Shown here piece after piece: positions 21,442 through 32,639 of a DNA stretch of 64,000 nt (positions are counted from its first letter, which is position 1; each line of letters begins with the position of its first letter). Under the pieces are notes generated by a model that saw only the letters and a program-made list of their open reading frames with translations, was not told the origin of the DNA and ran no database searches. The stretch is taken from the NCBI RefSeq assembly GCF_011075055.1, contig NW_025401174.1, positions 60,105 to 124,104 on the forward strand, in the 5' to 3' direction. The translations under genes and the position numbers were made by a program. The stretch comes from Mangifera indica (Eukaryota > Streptophyta > Magnoliopsida > Sapindales > Anacardiaceae).

Positions 21442-22711
21442 TATTACTTTTATCTTTAGCCTGTAAAGAGAAGAATAAACTCCTATCTCCTGTCATGTTA
21501 TCTCGAGCAACCATTATCCAAGTACCACTTGCTAAAGGACCTCAAGGAAGATTGTAAGCAAACCTATAAGATAAATTTATCTATTCACTTTTTGGTACCC
21601 AAATGGCCTTAGGTCCAATAATGTTAGTTTTAAATGTCCCTTTAGAAACCCAAATCTTTTTCACTTTAAAAGGTTTACCATTCTTAATTGGACAATGTCT
21701 AATAGTATGCCCAATGAATGAACAAGATTTGTATTTCCTGTGTAATGCATGAGGTTTCTTTAACGACCTATATGAGTTTGAAAAATGGTTACTTCCATTA
21801 TAACCTAGTCTTTCCTTATTAAGACCACTTTTTTGTGATGTAACCATCTCATCCAACTTTTTAGTGCTTATTTTAAATTTTTTGAATAATTCATTCGAAC
21901 TGGATACCTTTTTCTTTAATTCTTCATGTTACTCTTTCATGCATGTTAATTCTTTTAGGCATGAATCCTTTTCATTTCTAACAACATTATATTTCTTAGC
22001 CAACCCATCATGATCTTGTAAAAGCATACCATGTTTCTTTTTAATGCAAATTAATTGTTTCTTTAATGATTTATATTTTGCTTCCACATTTTCATCTATC
22101 AAGGTTTCAATGCAATATCTCTCTTAGCTTTAACTTCTTTTTCCTTTGGTTTCTTCTTCATCTCATAGGTAAGGAGACTTCCTATGAGCTCATCCATTCC
22201 CATCTTGCTAAAATACTTGAACTCCTTAATAGTCATTGCCTTCATAGTCGACGAATCTGGTAATGATCTCAAAATCTTTTTTACCAATTCGATCATCTCA
22301 AATCTCTTTCTAAGCCTTTTAAGATCATTTATTAAGTTGGAGAATAACTTGTACATGTAGATTATGTTCTCTCTAGACTTCATTTCGAATAACTTACATT
22401 CCTGAAAGAGAAGCTCGTTCTTTGATTCTTTAACTTGGCTTTCTCCTTCATGTGTGGTTTGGAGTACGGTCCAAACTTCTTTGGCAGACTCACTAACCAA
22501 TACCCTATTAAATTCAGTATCAACAAGAGCATAAAACAAGATGTTAATAAATTTAGCATTTAAGCTCATCATCTTTTCATCCTTATCATTAAAGTTCATT
22601 TCATTCTTCAATTCATTTGTCTTAAGGTCTATTAGCACTAAATCACCATGTTCAATGATTCTCCATAGTTTAAAGTCAATAGACTTAACATGAACCTTAT
22701 TATAATTTTTT
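21442..22711 (-). pseudogene. COP-3a copia gag and start of protease
   Basis: Minus-strand copia gag of the UBN2 type, with the layout seen in SIRE-like elements. From 22705 down: SIDFKLWRIIEHGD, KMMSLNAKFINILFYAL, ESAKEVWTVLQTTHEGESQV, FEMIELVKKILRSLPDS and MGMDELIGSLLTYEMKKK (22099-22705 in one open frame). After frame damage come CSFIGHTIRHCPIKNG (a decayed zinc knuckle, near 21690-21740), KKIWVSKGT and GPKAIWVPKS (21585-21660). Last is NMTGDRSLFFSLQAKDK (protease entry, 21447-21500). Normally LDSGCSRHMTG would precede this block, and GTWIMVARDNMTG is read here, so the active site is lost. Left, it is cut by the gypsy LTR at 21441. Right, the COP-3b LTR interrupts the gag N-terminus. Confidence 0.82.
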
Positions 22712-23648
22712 TGTTGTTTTGATGATGCTAAAAATGCAAGTTTGAACATCTAACATTTTTTAAGGAATATGTGAAAAAAATTACCAATTGGACACAAATT
22801 GAAAAATGCAAAAACAAGAGATACATGCTTGTGTATCATGACTGCATGCTTTTGTATCCAACCAAAACACGAGGAAAAATGGTTATGTATCCTTCCTGTG
22901 TAGTTTTAGGCAAAGTCAACATGGTCAAACCAAATATATGCTCGTGTGCATTAAAACACATGCCCATGTATTAAGGACTCCCTCCCTCTACCTATCTCTT
23001 ACCTATCCTTTCATGCTTGAAACATTCTGAAATTTTAAAGGTGTAAGTTATTATGTCTGTCTCAGAAATAGGGATGTTAGTCTCTTAAGTGGTGTATTTG
23101 AAAATTTGACTATTAGGAGCTTTGAACAAAGATTGACCAAGCATAAAAAGTAGGATACATACTCGTGTGCCTTAAACACTTGCCCATGTGTCTCACAGAT
23201 TTTTACAAAAATTGTTGGTTTTGATGTTCAATGGATCTATTCACCAAGCCAATGGTTATATGAGCCATTCCAACCACCCAAGACTATAAGTTGAAGACTA
23301 TTTAATGGGGAATAGGGTAGAAAAATTGCTAATGTAAAATCAATAATATTTTCTTCTTTGATTTCACTCATAAGCTTATAACTCAAATTCTTGAGAGATC
23401 CACTTGTGCTTGTTTTCTTGTATCTTGAAAAGGCATTCACAAACATTATTTTATATATTCAAATACTTAGGTAAAATCCCAAATAAACTATTGTGGTAGA
23501 CACAATCTTAGAGAACTAGTGTAAATGGATGACATCCTGAAAAACTATTATAAAGAGATGATATCTTTATGAATGAAACTTTTAAGTAGGTTGCTTAAAG
23601 AAGTGAACATAAGAGGCTTGGAAGAGAAAGCTCCAAACCACTATAAAC
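22712..23648 (+). repeat. COP-3b 5' LTR, left part
   Basis: The start is placed at TGTTGTTTTGATGATGC, where the minus-strand COP-3a gag homology stops. TTTTGATGATG followed by GCAAGTTTGAACATCTAAC is typical of SIRE-type copia LTR starts. Words such as CTCGTGTGCATTAAAACACATG recur at 22940 and 23165. The LTR is interrupted at 23648 by COP-1 element C and resumes at 37297, where it runs into a PBS and plus-strand gag. Total LTR is about 1.2 kb. The start is uncertain by a few bases. Confidence 0.7.
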
Positions 23649-24011
23649 TGTTAGAAACAATTAAACATGCTAGGATCATAATCTGTGAAATCTGTAAATA
23701 CGAATTTGCATACCCGTTTCGGTTTTTGATGAAGCGTCTTCGAATTCTACGCGAGGTGTTGACGTTAGTCTGTTTCCACGATGCCATTTGCCCACATACT
23801 GATTTCTATTTGGGAGACGAATTTACTGTGCATTGGTTTTGGTAGGAGAGAAGAGTTCTCTTCTGTAAAATAGGCGTTATCTCCTTCCTTGCTTTGGGAG
23901 GCAGTTAGGACTTTATATAAAAGTCCAACTGCCAATAATAACCGTCAATAACCGCTAATAACTGCCCTTTGGCAGTTAATCAAATCAGGTCGGGTTGACC
24001 TGGATCCAATA
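23649..24011 (-). repeat. COP-1 element C, 3' LTR
   Basis: Reverse-strand LTR of about 363 bp starting TGTTAGAAACAATTAAACATG (sense end) and finishing GGATCCAATA (sense start TATTGGATCC). It matches 24162-24529, 31287-31664 and 36919-37296. Next at right is the reversed PPT TCTCCCAC, which fixes it as the 3' LTR of a minus-strand element. Confidence 0.88.
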
Positions 24012-24156
24012 TCTCCCACTCATACATGATGGAAGACCCGAACCAAATGCTTCGCCACAAAAATATCATATAGCAGTACGTTTCATACTTGCAAATGTGT
24101 CGTGCGACCTCGCGAGCAACCTGTACTTGGGAGCTAAATACTATGCATCTATTAGG
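24012..24156 (-). mobile_element. COP-1 element C, extreme 3' interior
   Basis: PPT plus about 140 bp of 3' untranslated sequence, matching 31146-31286 of element B in reverse. It is cut off from the rest of C (31670 onward) by insertion of element B. Confidence 0.88.
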
Positions 24157-24161
24157 AATAG
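24157..24161. repeat. Target-site duplication AATAG, left copy
   Basis: AATAG before B's first base is repeated at 31665-31669 directly after B's last base. Removing B and one AATAG rejoins element C seamlessly: in reverse, C reads GGCTATGCTATTCC-TAATAGATG, the same words as B at 31133-31153. Confidence 0.93.
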
Positions 24162-24529
24162 TATTGGATTAGGGTCCACCTATGATGGGTCGACCCAACC
24201 CGATTTGATTAACTGCCAAAGGGCAGTTATTAACGGTTATTATTGGCAGTTGGACTTTTATATAAAGTCCTAACTGCTTCCCAAAGCAAGGAAGGAGATA
24301 ACGCCAATTTTACAGAAGAGAACTCTTCTCTCTTGCCAAAACTAATACACAGTAAATTTGTCTCCCAAATGGAAATCAGTATGTGGGCAAATGGCGTCGT
24401 GGAAACAAACTAACGTTAACACCTCACGTAGAATTCGAAGACGCTTCATCGAAAACCGAAATGGGTATGTAAATTCGTATTTACAAATTTCACAGATTAT
24501 GATCCTGGCATGTTTAATTGTTTCTAACA
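24162..24529 (+). repeat. COP-1 element B, 5' LTR
   Basis: 368 bp, TATTGGATTAGGGTCC to TGTTTCTAACA. The TATA box TATATAAAG is at 24259-24267. The start is TA rather than the usual TG, confirmed by the adjacent TSD. Confidence 0.92.
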
Positions 24530-24530
24530 T

Positions 24531-24543
24531 TGGTATCAAAGCC
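24531..24543 (+). other. Primer-binding site of element B
   Basis: TGGTATCAAAGCC one base after the LTR. It matches initiator tRNA-Met except for G to A in the CAG triplet. Confidence 0.9.
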
Positions 24544-25006
24544 TAGGTTACATATTTGTTATGTTTTCTGTGAATGGTATTGCGTGTATTATGCCAATTA
24601 GAATCTGTATATGGAAGTTTGTTTAAAATTTCGCTTTTGGGGATGAATTTAATTTGGCCAAAATTGCATGAAATTGGTGTTGGGAAACATGTTGGATGAA
24701 TGTTAGGAATGATATTACATGTTTTAAATTGAAAAAAGACCCAAATTAACGTTGGAATCGATCGAAATAGACCCAAATCTGAGACCCAAGGCGTGTTTTT
24801 CTTCCTCGCCGTTTTGATGGATTTCGACGTCGATGGCACCGAAAATTGGAACGATCGGACTCCACGTAGACTGGAATACAAAAGCTCTATGGTCTAGTCG
24901 TCGAAAAATCGCTGGAAAATGGCCAATTAGACGGACAGAAGATTTAGGGTTCATCATGATATTCGAGTCAAAATCGGGTTGGGAAAACCCAATTACCCGA
25001 ACCGAA

Positions 25007-25140
25007 GGTCAACTGGTTGGTCAAGACCTGAATCGGTCAATGGGTTAACCCGTTTAGTCAACCAGGTCACCCAAACTGGTTAACAATCCATTGGGTTAGT
25101 TGATAGGTCAACGGTCAAAAGGTTGACCAAAATATTGACC
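25007..25140. promoter_or_regulatory. Cluster of eight W-box-like motifs
   Basis: GGTCAA at 25007, 25019, 25035, 25106 and 25113, AGTCAA at 25056, and TTGACC at 25123 and 25135. One more GTCAA is at 24967. TTGAC(C/T) is the binding core of WRKY transcription factors. Density is about one per 17 bp, well above chance. Binding is inferred. Confidence 0.6.
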
Positions 25141-25381
25141 GATGCGTGTAAGCGCGTGAAAGCATAGTCCGGTGTGTGACAGCATGTGAATGAGTTGTCC
25201 GGACTGTGGCGGCGTGTGAAAGCCTTTTTTTAGCACGTGACGGCGCGTTTGACTCATTCTTGGTGCGTGAATGTGTGTGTAGACATATATATGACACGTG
25301 CGACGTTGATTTGGTGCGTGAAGGAGCTTATAAGCTTATTTCTGCGCATAAACACCCACTTTCAGCGTGTATTGGCACGTG
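25141..25381. promoter_or_regulatory. Degenerate CGTG repeats with three CACGTG cores
   Basis: Imperfect repeats of roughly 30 bp built on GCGTGTGAaaGC. Exact CACGTG palindromes are at 25234-25239, 25295-25300 and 25376-25381. CACGTG is the G-box core bound by plant bHLH and bZIP factors. The array is also visible in element A in reverse, more decayed. Confidence 0.55.
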
Positions 25382-25620
25382 AAACTTGTTTTCTAGTCCT
25401 TGGAAGTTGTGTAATACTTGGATCGGTATATGCGATGTGTTCCATGGGTCTTACGGTGTATAATGACATGTAATATCTTATTCCAACTCCTAAAAACACA
25501 TAATGGTGTTTTGGGATACATGTTTCTACTTCATGCAAGTTTGTTGACTAGGGACCATCACGTTGCATATCGAAACTATCAATATCCTATTGAATTCTCT
25601 TAGTTGGAAAAAAGATAATA

Positions 25621-26990
25621 TCCATGCGTGAATATGATCCCCGTAATTAATGATCTCATTTGGGACAAGAATTTGAAACCTTTTGGGACTGAGTGGATTC
25701 ATTACAGCTTGCTATAGAGCAACACTTAGTAATGTACGATAGAATATCCATTATTTTATCGTTATTCCTAAAACTAACGTAATGCGAGGTATTTGACCTA
25801 ACGCAAATGTAATAGAGATTTTATCATGGATAAAGTGACTCAAAGATCGATATGGGTTGATGAAATGGCCCTAGTCAAAATAGATGATGCATTTGTTGTA
25901 TCATATATATTTGTTAAGTGTGGGAATTCTGAGATGGTAGAATTTAATGAAATTCTCATCCAGAATTAATATTGGCGCAATTAGATTAAAGTTTAAAATG
26001 TCAAGCATTTGTGTCATAGCAGATGATTGGGAACATAGTGAACTTTTGATTCTGTGCCTTATGTGAGATATTTTAAAATTTTAATGCGTAATTGCGACAT
26101 TTGATGTGTATTTGATTGCATTGATAACGTTGTGTCTAATAGATATGTCTCTGTGATCTAGTTAACCATAACATCTTAGAAAATGATAGCTGATTTGAAT
26201 GAGAATGATACTGAATAGAGAGAATTAAACCATGTGACATTTGAAATGCATAATATCCTAGATGAGCAAAAGGCTTTAGAGGCTGTGAATCAGGTTAAGA
26301 TATAGTTGTGTCTGACTAAGGGATAAAAACCTAATGAGTGTCTTACACAAACGTGATGTGGATGCACATCGCGCATATAAGAAGCAAGATCCACTTCGTG
26401 TGATATTTTGATTAGTTTCATGATTATCGATCTGGTATATAAGTACCATGAAAGTTCAACTGCATATGCCAAAAGTCTGGTTTTAGTTGAAAAGTTTGGA
26501 GGAACTGTAGTCCCTAACTAAAGATAGTTGATTTTTGAATTTGATTGAATGTCAAATCTGATTATGAAACTAAAGTCAGCTACGTGAAACCTGATACATG
26601 AACAGGAGGTTCATTTAGAAAAACGATTTCTTCTCGATAGTGGGTATGTATAAAGGTACATATGACCCACAGTGAGAAAAAGAAGGACTTTTGTTAATTA
26701 TTCTAGCCACATAAAATTGGAGGACAAGCACCCTTGAGGCAACTAAATTTATTACTCATGCATACGTTGCAGAATTAACTTTTAAAAGTGAGTGGCTCAA
26801 GTCCTAATATAGGAAGGAGATCGTTTAATACTCAAAGAATAAGAACAAGGAATTGAAATGAGAAGAGTGGCAAAAGTACTAGAAGAAGAGATGGAAACAA
26901 GATGAGTAGTTGCAACAGAAGCAACAAGAATTATATCGCCTATGAATCAACAGAGTTGAAAATGATAGTCTTGTTCAACATAAAGTGATG
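25621..26990 (+). pseudogene. Element B gag region, heavily decayed
   Basis: Placed by position between leader and protease. Short readable pieces are MDKVTQRSIWVDEMALVKID near 25826, LDEQKALEAVNQVK near 26260, and DPLRV / ISFMIIDLVYKYHESSTAYA near 26390-26470. The last resembles the region before the knuckle in copia gags. No zinc knuckle could be read. Stops occur every few tens of codons. Confidence 0.6.
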
Positions 26991-26999
26991 AAACTTTGT

Positions 27000-27200
27000 T
27001 CTCTAGTACTATGATATTAACTGAGTATTATCCTACGTGGATTATGGACTCATAAGCCACTGACCAAGTAGTTCATGATAGAAGATCTTTAGTAGATTTC
27101 TATCGAATTCTGAATAAAGTGAATTGGATATATGTAGGCAACAACACAAAGGTTGTAGTAAGAGGAATAGACACAAGCAAATAAGTTTTACAGATGATCG
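27000..27200 (+). pseudogene. Element B copia protease
   Basis: WIMDSXATDQVVHDRRSLVD then NWIYVGNNTKVVVRGIDTSK. Copia proteases carry W-x-x-DSGA(T/S)xH, and here the glycine codon region reads as a stop (DS-stop-ATDQ). The protein would process Gag-Pol. Element C has the same block in reverse at 35636-35830. Confidence 0.8.
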
Positions 27201-27239
27201 AATCCTATACCTACATGAAATCTAATATACTCCAAATAT

Positions 27240-28620
27240 TCAACAAATCTTGGTCAAAGTACTTGTTCTTCTTAAACTAGGATATAATTTGAATTTCTCT
27301 GAGTGTTTTATTGAAATGTGATAGAATTGATTTCTACAGATTTGGTTTGTTGGTTGAATGGTCGTATGGTATTTGTCACCTTACATTTTTTATAATGTTA
27401 AGTTTTTCATTATTTGCTTCTTCTATGTGTATGGATATGAATGCAAATATATGACATGTTACATTAAAGCATGTTGGCCAAGATGGGATGATTAAATTGG
27501 CCTATGAAAGTTTATTAGGAATTTTCACATAAATAGAATTGTCCATATGTAAGCATTGCCTAGTTAGAAAAACTTCTAGAAAACCATTTGACAAAGCTAT
27601 ATGAGTTTGACTTCCTTTGCAATCTATATACTTAGGTATATATTTTCCTATGAATGTAAAGTTTGAGAATGTATCTCATATTTCATTACTAGTGATGATA
27701 ACAATGCTCGATTCAGTTTTATCTACTTGATCTCCCATAATTCAGAAGCAGTAGACTGTTTTAGACACTATATATAATTGAGATTGAGAATCAATTAGAC
27801 AAAATATATAAGAGTTTTATGAACTCACCGAGGTCTTGAGCATTTGTTACAAAAGTTCAAAGAACTGAGTAATGAAAAAAATAGTATGGTAAATAGTAAT
27901 TCCAAAACTTCGCAACAACTAGTATAGTGAAGAAGAGTAATTGAACTCTATTGAAAATGGTTAAGTCAATGAGAGCGCAAGCAAAACGTCAAGTCACTTT
28001 GTGATGATATGATATTTATTGCTGCTTGAGAACTTAACCGATTACCTACTAATCCAGTTGCTTTTACCCCCTATGAGTTATGGTCAAATAGAAAATCTGA
28101 GATAATTGATTGCAACCTCAGTAGTTAGCAATATCAATCCATAACTTTTCCCATAAGTTTGAATAATTGGGACTAAGAAGAAATGAATGTATCTTTATCA
28201 AATACATTGAGCACTCCAAAGGGTTTGTGTTCATTAGGGAGGATTTCATTGGAAGATTAACTGAACTTGTATTAGAGATATTACATTCATAGAGGATATT
28301 TTTCTTAATAAGGATGATATTGATAAAAGGTTTCATCTGAATGAGATGAGAAAAGAATGAGGATGGGTATATCTTAACGACCATTGGTTGAGTCCTAAGA
28401 TATAAGACCTATATTTGTTCTAATTAGTGGGAGCAAATGCAATTGAGCTCCAGCCTATTTCGGATAGTGGGAGTAATGATCTTTAATTGTTTGCTTCATT
28501 CATCTCACCCTAGTGGAAGCATTGAGATTAAACTTTAATCTATTTCAGATAGTGAGAGCATTAATTCTCAATTGCATTGGAGTGAACGTCCAAAAGTATT
28601 CAATGACGTTTTTAAAGTGA
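27240..28620 (+). pseudogene. Element B GAG-pre-integrase and integrase
   Basis: Readable parts: DRIDFYRFGLLVEW near 27310, IKLAYESLLGIF and CKHCLVRKTSRKPFDKA (the HHCC zinc-finger side, 27490-27600), NRLPTNPVAFTPYELWSNRK near 28035-28090, and RRNECIFIKYIEHSKGFVFI near 28170-28230. The order and the TPYELW motif are typical of copia integrase. The catalytic DDE residues cannot all be read. Stops and shifts throughout. Confidence 0.78.
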
Positions 28621-28679
28621 AAACAAGGTTTTCATAACCACTCCCCAAGATGATGAAGAACCTAAAATAAATGCCCCAT

Positions 28680-29600
28680 CCTTTGATAAGAAAATTTTGA
28701 AATGCATTGAAAGAAGAGATGAAATAACCAAAAAAACAAACCAATTCTAGGTTTTGGTTGACTTATCGCCAAATTGAAAATTCATTAGGAATGAATGAGT
28801 TTCCTGAATTAGTCGTAAGGCGGATGACTCAATAAATAGATACAATTTTGCTTAATAGCGAAAAATTATACCCAATGAGAAGGTATAGATTGTGTAGAAA
28901 GATATTTTTCATCATTTATAATATTTACTTCAATGTATTTGGTTCTAGCTATAATAACATATTTAAATTTAGAATTAGACCAGATGGATGTCAAGACAAT
29001 TTTCTTTAGTGGAAAACTTGACAAAGAAATCTACATGAAATGAGATATAGATCTTGTTGTTATAGGTCTGAAGCGCAGAGTGTGCGAGCTTCAAAGACAT
29101 TGAATGACCTAAAACTGTCATCTAGATATTGGTACTGGAACTTTAAAATGATTAATCAAGACCATCATGTCTATGTGACAAAGTCTGACAAATTTGTAAT
29201 TCTATCAATGTGTATGATGATGGCTAGAAATGATTTGAAGTAAGTGATAATCATCAAAGGATGGTTGTTCATATCTTTGACTTACAGGATGTGGGAAAAC
29301 AGAATACATATTGTGAATTTACATTTAGAGAAATTGTTCAAGGAAACTTTTGACTCTGTCATAAGAGCATAATATTCAAAAGGTTCTAGAACAATCCAAT
29401 ATGGTATATTGTGAACCCGTTGATATTCCTGTGTCAAATGACGAATTATTAAGCCAAAAGAGATATATCCCAAAACTTAAGATAGAAGCAGAGAAATGTC
29501 AAAGGTTACCTATTCAGATGCCATCAGATGTATTATGTATGCTATGGTGCGTACATGCCCAGATATTTATTTTTGATTGGGCTGGTTAGTCGATATAAGT
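28680..29600 (+). pseudogene. Element B reverse transcriptase
   Basis: LDQMDVKTIFFSGKLDKEIY near 28974-29036 is the copia palm motif (usually QMDVKTAFLNG). It is followed by LKLSSRYWYWNFKMINQDHH and VYVTKSDKFVILSM (29112-29215), where YVDDILI should come next but CMMMARND is read. At 29401-29589, NDELLSQKRYIPKLKIEAEK and a decayed CTRPDI block form the RT-RNase H connection. Confidence 0.78.
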
Positions 29601-29639
29601 AAATATTGAAATGAGCACTGAAAGGTTGTATGTAGAATT

Positions 29640-30151
29640 TTTGATATTTTTAAGGCTCTGTGGATGTTTGATTATGTGATTAAGGATCGAATTTGCGTTT
29701 GATTGGCTATTGAGATGCCAATTGGGGAAGTGTTTTTTAAACCAACGTAAATTAAATTACGGCTAAGTTTTCTTACTCCAAAATGACCCATATCTTGAAG
29801 CGATAAAAAACAATGATGCGTAGTCGTATCCACATTGGAAGCCTAGTATACAGCCTATTCAGTAAATGTGTAAGAAACTGTTTGGTTAAGAAGATTCTTT
29901 GTATATCTGAATAAATAGGATAATATTGTTAGAGCAATGGTTGTCTGTTGAAATAAAAGATCTTGAATTTTTATAAAATAACCAAACGTATCGACACTAG
30001 ACACAACGTAATAAGAGACTCAATTTCCAAGAGGGAAATGAACGTACAATATAATTCTACGCATTGTATAGTCACTGATCCTTTGACTGAGATTCTTCCA
30101 AGAAAAGTATATCTTACACATGTTAAATTTCTTGGATTGCGTAGACAATGA
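29640..30151 (+). pseudogene. Element B RNase H and pol end
   Basis: 62 codons open at 29963-30151: KRIDTRHNVIRDSISKREMN, THCIVTDPLTEILPRKVYLT, HVKFLGLRRQ. This is the standard C-terminus of copia pol (KHIDVRHHYIRD ... ADPLTK ... HVxxMGL). Upstream RNase H is fragmentary. Pol ends at TGA 30149-30151. Confidence 0.85.
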
Positions 30152-31286
30152 TTGATGAGTGTTAAGCTTATATATTGTATTGATGACACAATGTCGAAAA
30201 CCATGAATTTAAGTTCATTTTATATTTTGAACTTATGTCTCGAAATTCTTAGGTTTTCACTGCATACATATCGTTTTTAGCTCAACAAGATTGTAATGTC
30301 ACACAAGTTAGAGATTGGCTCACTCACACGAGCAATCGCCTTTGGCATTGAGAGAGCAAGCAAAGATGAGACATTATTCTTGAGAATTGTGATGCTGAGA
30401 GAGCATATCAGTGAGAGACAAATTTCTCAAGAAAAGATTTATTGAAAAAAAAAATGTCGCCTTGATGATTGATCAAGATGAGGTCATGAATAGATACATT
30501 TGAAAATAACCGATTTGGATTCCCGACGTCCAAATAACTTGTGAATGCTAGATGTAAGTTCTTAATATAAATAAATACCTGCAAGTGTGAAAATGATTAA
30601 GAACTCAGGTTAGGCGCTCGGGGTAGTGACTGAACTAAGATCTGTACAGTGTTGTGAATGACATTTGAGAAAATACACACTGTAGCACATGATTCATACC
30701 ATGTGTGCATAAGTAAGACGACCAATTAAAGTAGTGGAAGGATGAATCCCTGCTCCTTCACTGTGTGAGACTTTATGAAGATTAACTCATGTTAGTACCC
30801 TTTGACTATTTACTGTTGTTTGATATTTACTATTAGTGTTGCTATCTTAGCTTAGAACCTATGGCCACGCATGATTCGGTCTATGGAACATGAGTAGAAA
30901 AGCAGCTAAGTTTAAATTGAGAATTTCGAATAGAAGAGGAAGACTTATATATATTACGTATGTCCATTGGTCGGTCGATCATGTCACTAATATAGAGATT
31001 GAACTTGATCGTGGATACATAGGAAAATAACACAATAAAAAATGAAGGATTAAAGAGAGCTAGTGTTATCGAGTAAGTCTGGGGTGTTGCGAGCCTAACG
31101 CTTTATTTTTGTTTTATTCGGGTTGAAGCGGCTATGCTATTCCTAATAGATGCATAGTATTTAACTCCCAAGTGCAGGTTGCTTACGAGGTCACACGACA
31201 CATTTGCAAGTATGAAACGTACTACTATATGATATTTTTATGGCTAAGCATTTGGTTCGGGTCTTCTATCATGTGTGAGTGGGAGA
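30152..31286 (+). other. Element B 3' untranslated region and PPT
   Basis: About 1.1 kb without coding signal between the pol stop and the 3' LTR, mirrored in reverse at 31670-32690. It ends in the PPT GAGTGGGAGA (31277-31286). The target site later used for insertion in element C corresponds to 31137-31141 here. Confidence 0.8.
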
Positions 31287-31664
31287 TATTGGATCCGGGT
31301 CCACCTATGACGGGTCGACCCGACCCGATTTGATTAACTACCAAAGGGCAGTTATTAGCGGTTATTGGCATTTATTATTGGTAGTTGGACTTTTATATAA
31401 AGTCCTAACTGCCTCCCAAAGCAAGGAAGGAGATAACGCCAATTTTACAGAAGAGAACTCTTCTTTCTTGCCAAAACCAATGCACAGTAAATTCGTCTCT
31501 CAAATGGAAATCAGTACGTGGGCAAATGGTGTCGTGGAAACAGACTAACGTCAACACCTCGCGTAGAATTCGAAGACGCTTCATCAAAAACCGAAACGGG
31601 TACTCAAATTCGTATTTACAGATTTCACAGATTATGATCCTGGCATGTTTAATTGTTTCTAACA
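31287..31664 (+). repeat. COP-1 element B, 3' LTR
   Basis: 378 bp, TATTGGATCCGGGTCC to TGTTTCTAACA. It carries about 10 bp (near 31371) absent from the 5' LTR. The TATA box is retained. Followed by AATAG. Confidence 0.92.
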
Positions 31665-32639
31665 AATAGCATAGCCCCTTCAACCCGAATAAAATAAAAA
31701 TAAAGCGTTAGGCTCGCAGCACCCCAAACTTACTAGATAACACCAGCTCTCTTTAATCCCTCATTTTTCATTGTGTTATTTTCCTATGTATCCATGATCA
31801 AGTCCAATCTCCATATGAGTGACATGATCGGCCGACCAATGGACACACGTAATATATATAAGTCTTCCTCTTCTACTCGAAATTCTCAATTTAAACTTAA
31901 CTGCTTTTTTAGTCATGTTTTATAGACCGAATCATGTGTAGCCATAGGTTCCAAGCTAAGATAGCAACACTAAGAGTAAATATCGAACAATAGTAAAGAG
32001 TCAAAGGATACCAACATAAGTTAATCCTTATAAAGTCTCACACAGTGAAGGAGCAAAGATTCATCCTTCCACTACTTTAACTGGTTGTCTTACTTATGCA
32101 CACATGGTATGAATCATGTGCTACAGTGTGTATTTTCTCAAATGTCATTCATAACACCGTACAACTCTTAGTTCAGTCACTACCCTAAGCGTCTAACCTG
32201 AGTTTTTAATCATTTTCACACTTGCAGGTATTTATTTATATTAAAAACTCACATCTGACATTCACAAGTTATTTGGACGTGAGGAATCCAAATCAGTCAT
32301 TTTCAAATATATCTATTCATGACCTCATCTTGATCAATCATCTTGATCAATCATCAAGGCGACATTTTTTTTTTCAATAAATCTTTTCTTGAGAAATTTG
32401 TCTCTCATTGGTATGCTCTCTCAACATCACAATTCTTAAGAATAATATCTCATTTTTGCTCGCTTTCTCAGCGCCAAAGGCAATTGCTCGTATGAGTGAG
32501 CCAATCTCTAACTTGTGTGACATTACAATCTTGTTGAGCTAAAAACGATATGTATGTAGTGAAAACCTAAGAATTTTGGGACATAAGTTCAAAACATAAA
32601 ATGAACTTAAATTCATGGTTTTCGACGTTGTGTCATCAG

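Larger units (their letters stand above)
24544..25620 (+). promoter_or_regulatory. Element B 5' leader with W-box and CACGTG clusters
   Basis: About 1.1 kb of untranslated leader between PBS and gag. The first part (24544-24960) is shared with elements A and C. Then follow a dense run of GTCAA/TTGAC motifs (25007-25140) and degenerate GCGTGTGA-type repeats with three CACGTG cores (to 25381). Short open frames here (for example 24833-25048 and 25237-25473) have no recognisable domain. Similar sequence in reverse is at 3890-4657 and, partly, 36441-36904. Confidence 0.7.
24162..31664 (+). mobile_element. COP-1 element B: full-length Ty1/copia inserted in a same-family copy
   Basis: 7,503 bp with 5' LTR 24162-24529, PBS 24531-24543, a long leader, remnants of gag, PR, INT, RT and RNase H in copia order, a 1.1-kb 3' region, PPT and 3' LTR 31287-31664. 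It is flanked by AATAG. All coding domains are broken by stops and frameshifts. It lies in opposite orientation within element C, giving a long palindrome. The LTRs differ at many sites, mostly transitions, so the insertion is old. Confidence 0.92.

Noticed and set aside
22712..22749. First dozen residues of the open frame 22099-22749 as gag N-terminus
   Set aside because: These codons belong to the COP-3b LTR start on the other strand; real gag homology begins about 22705.
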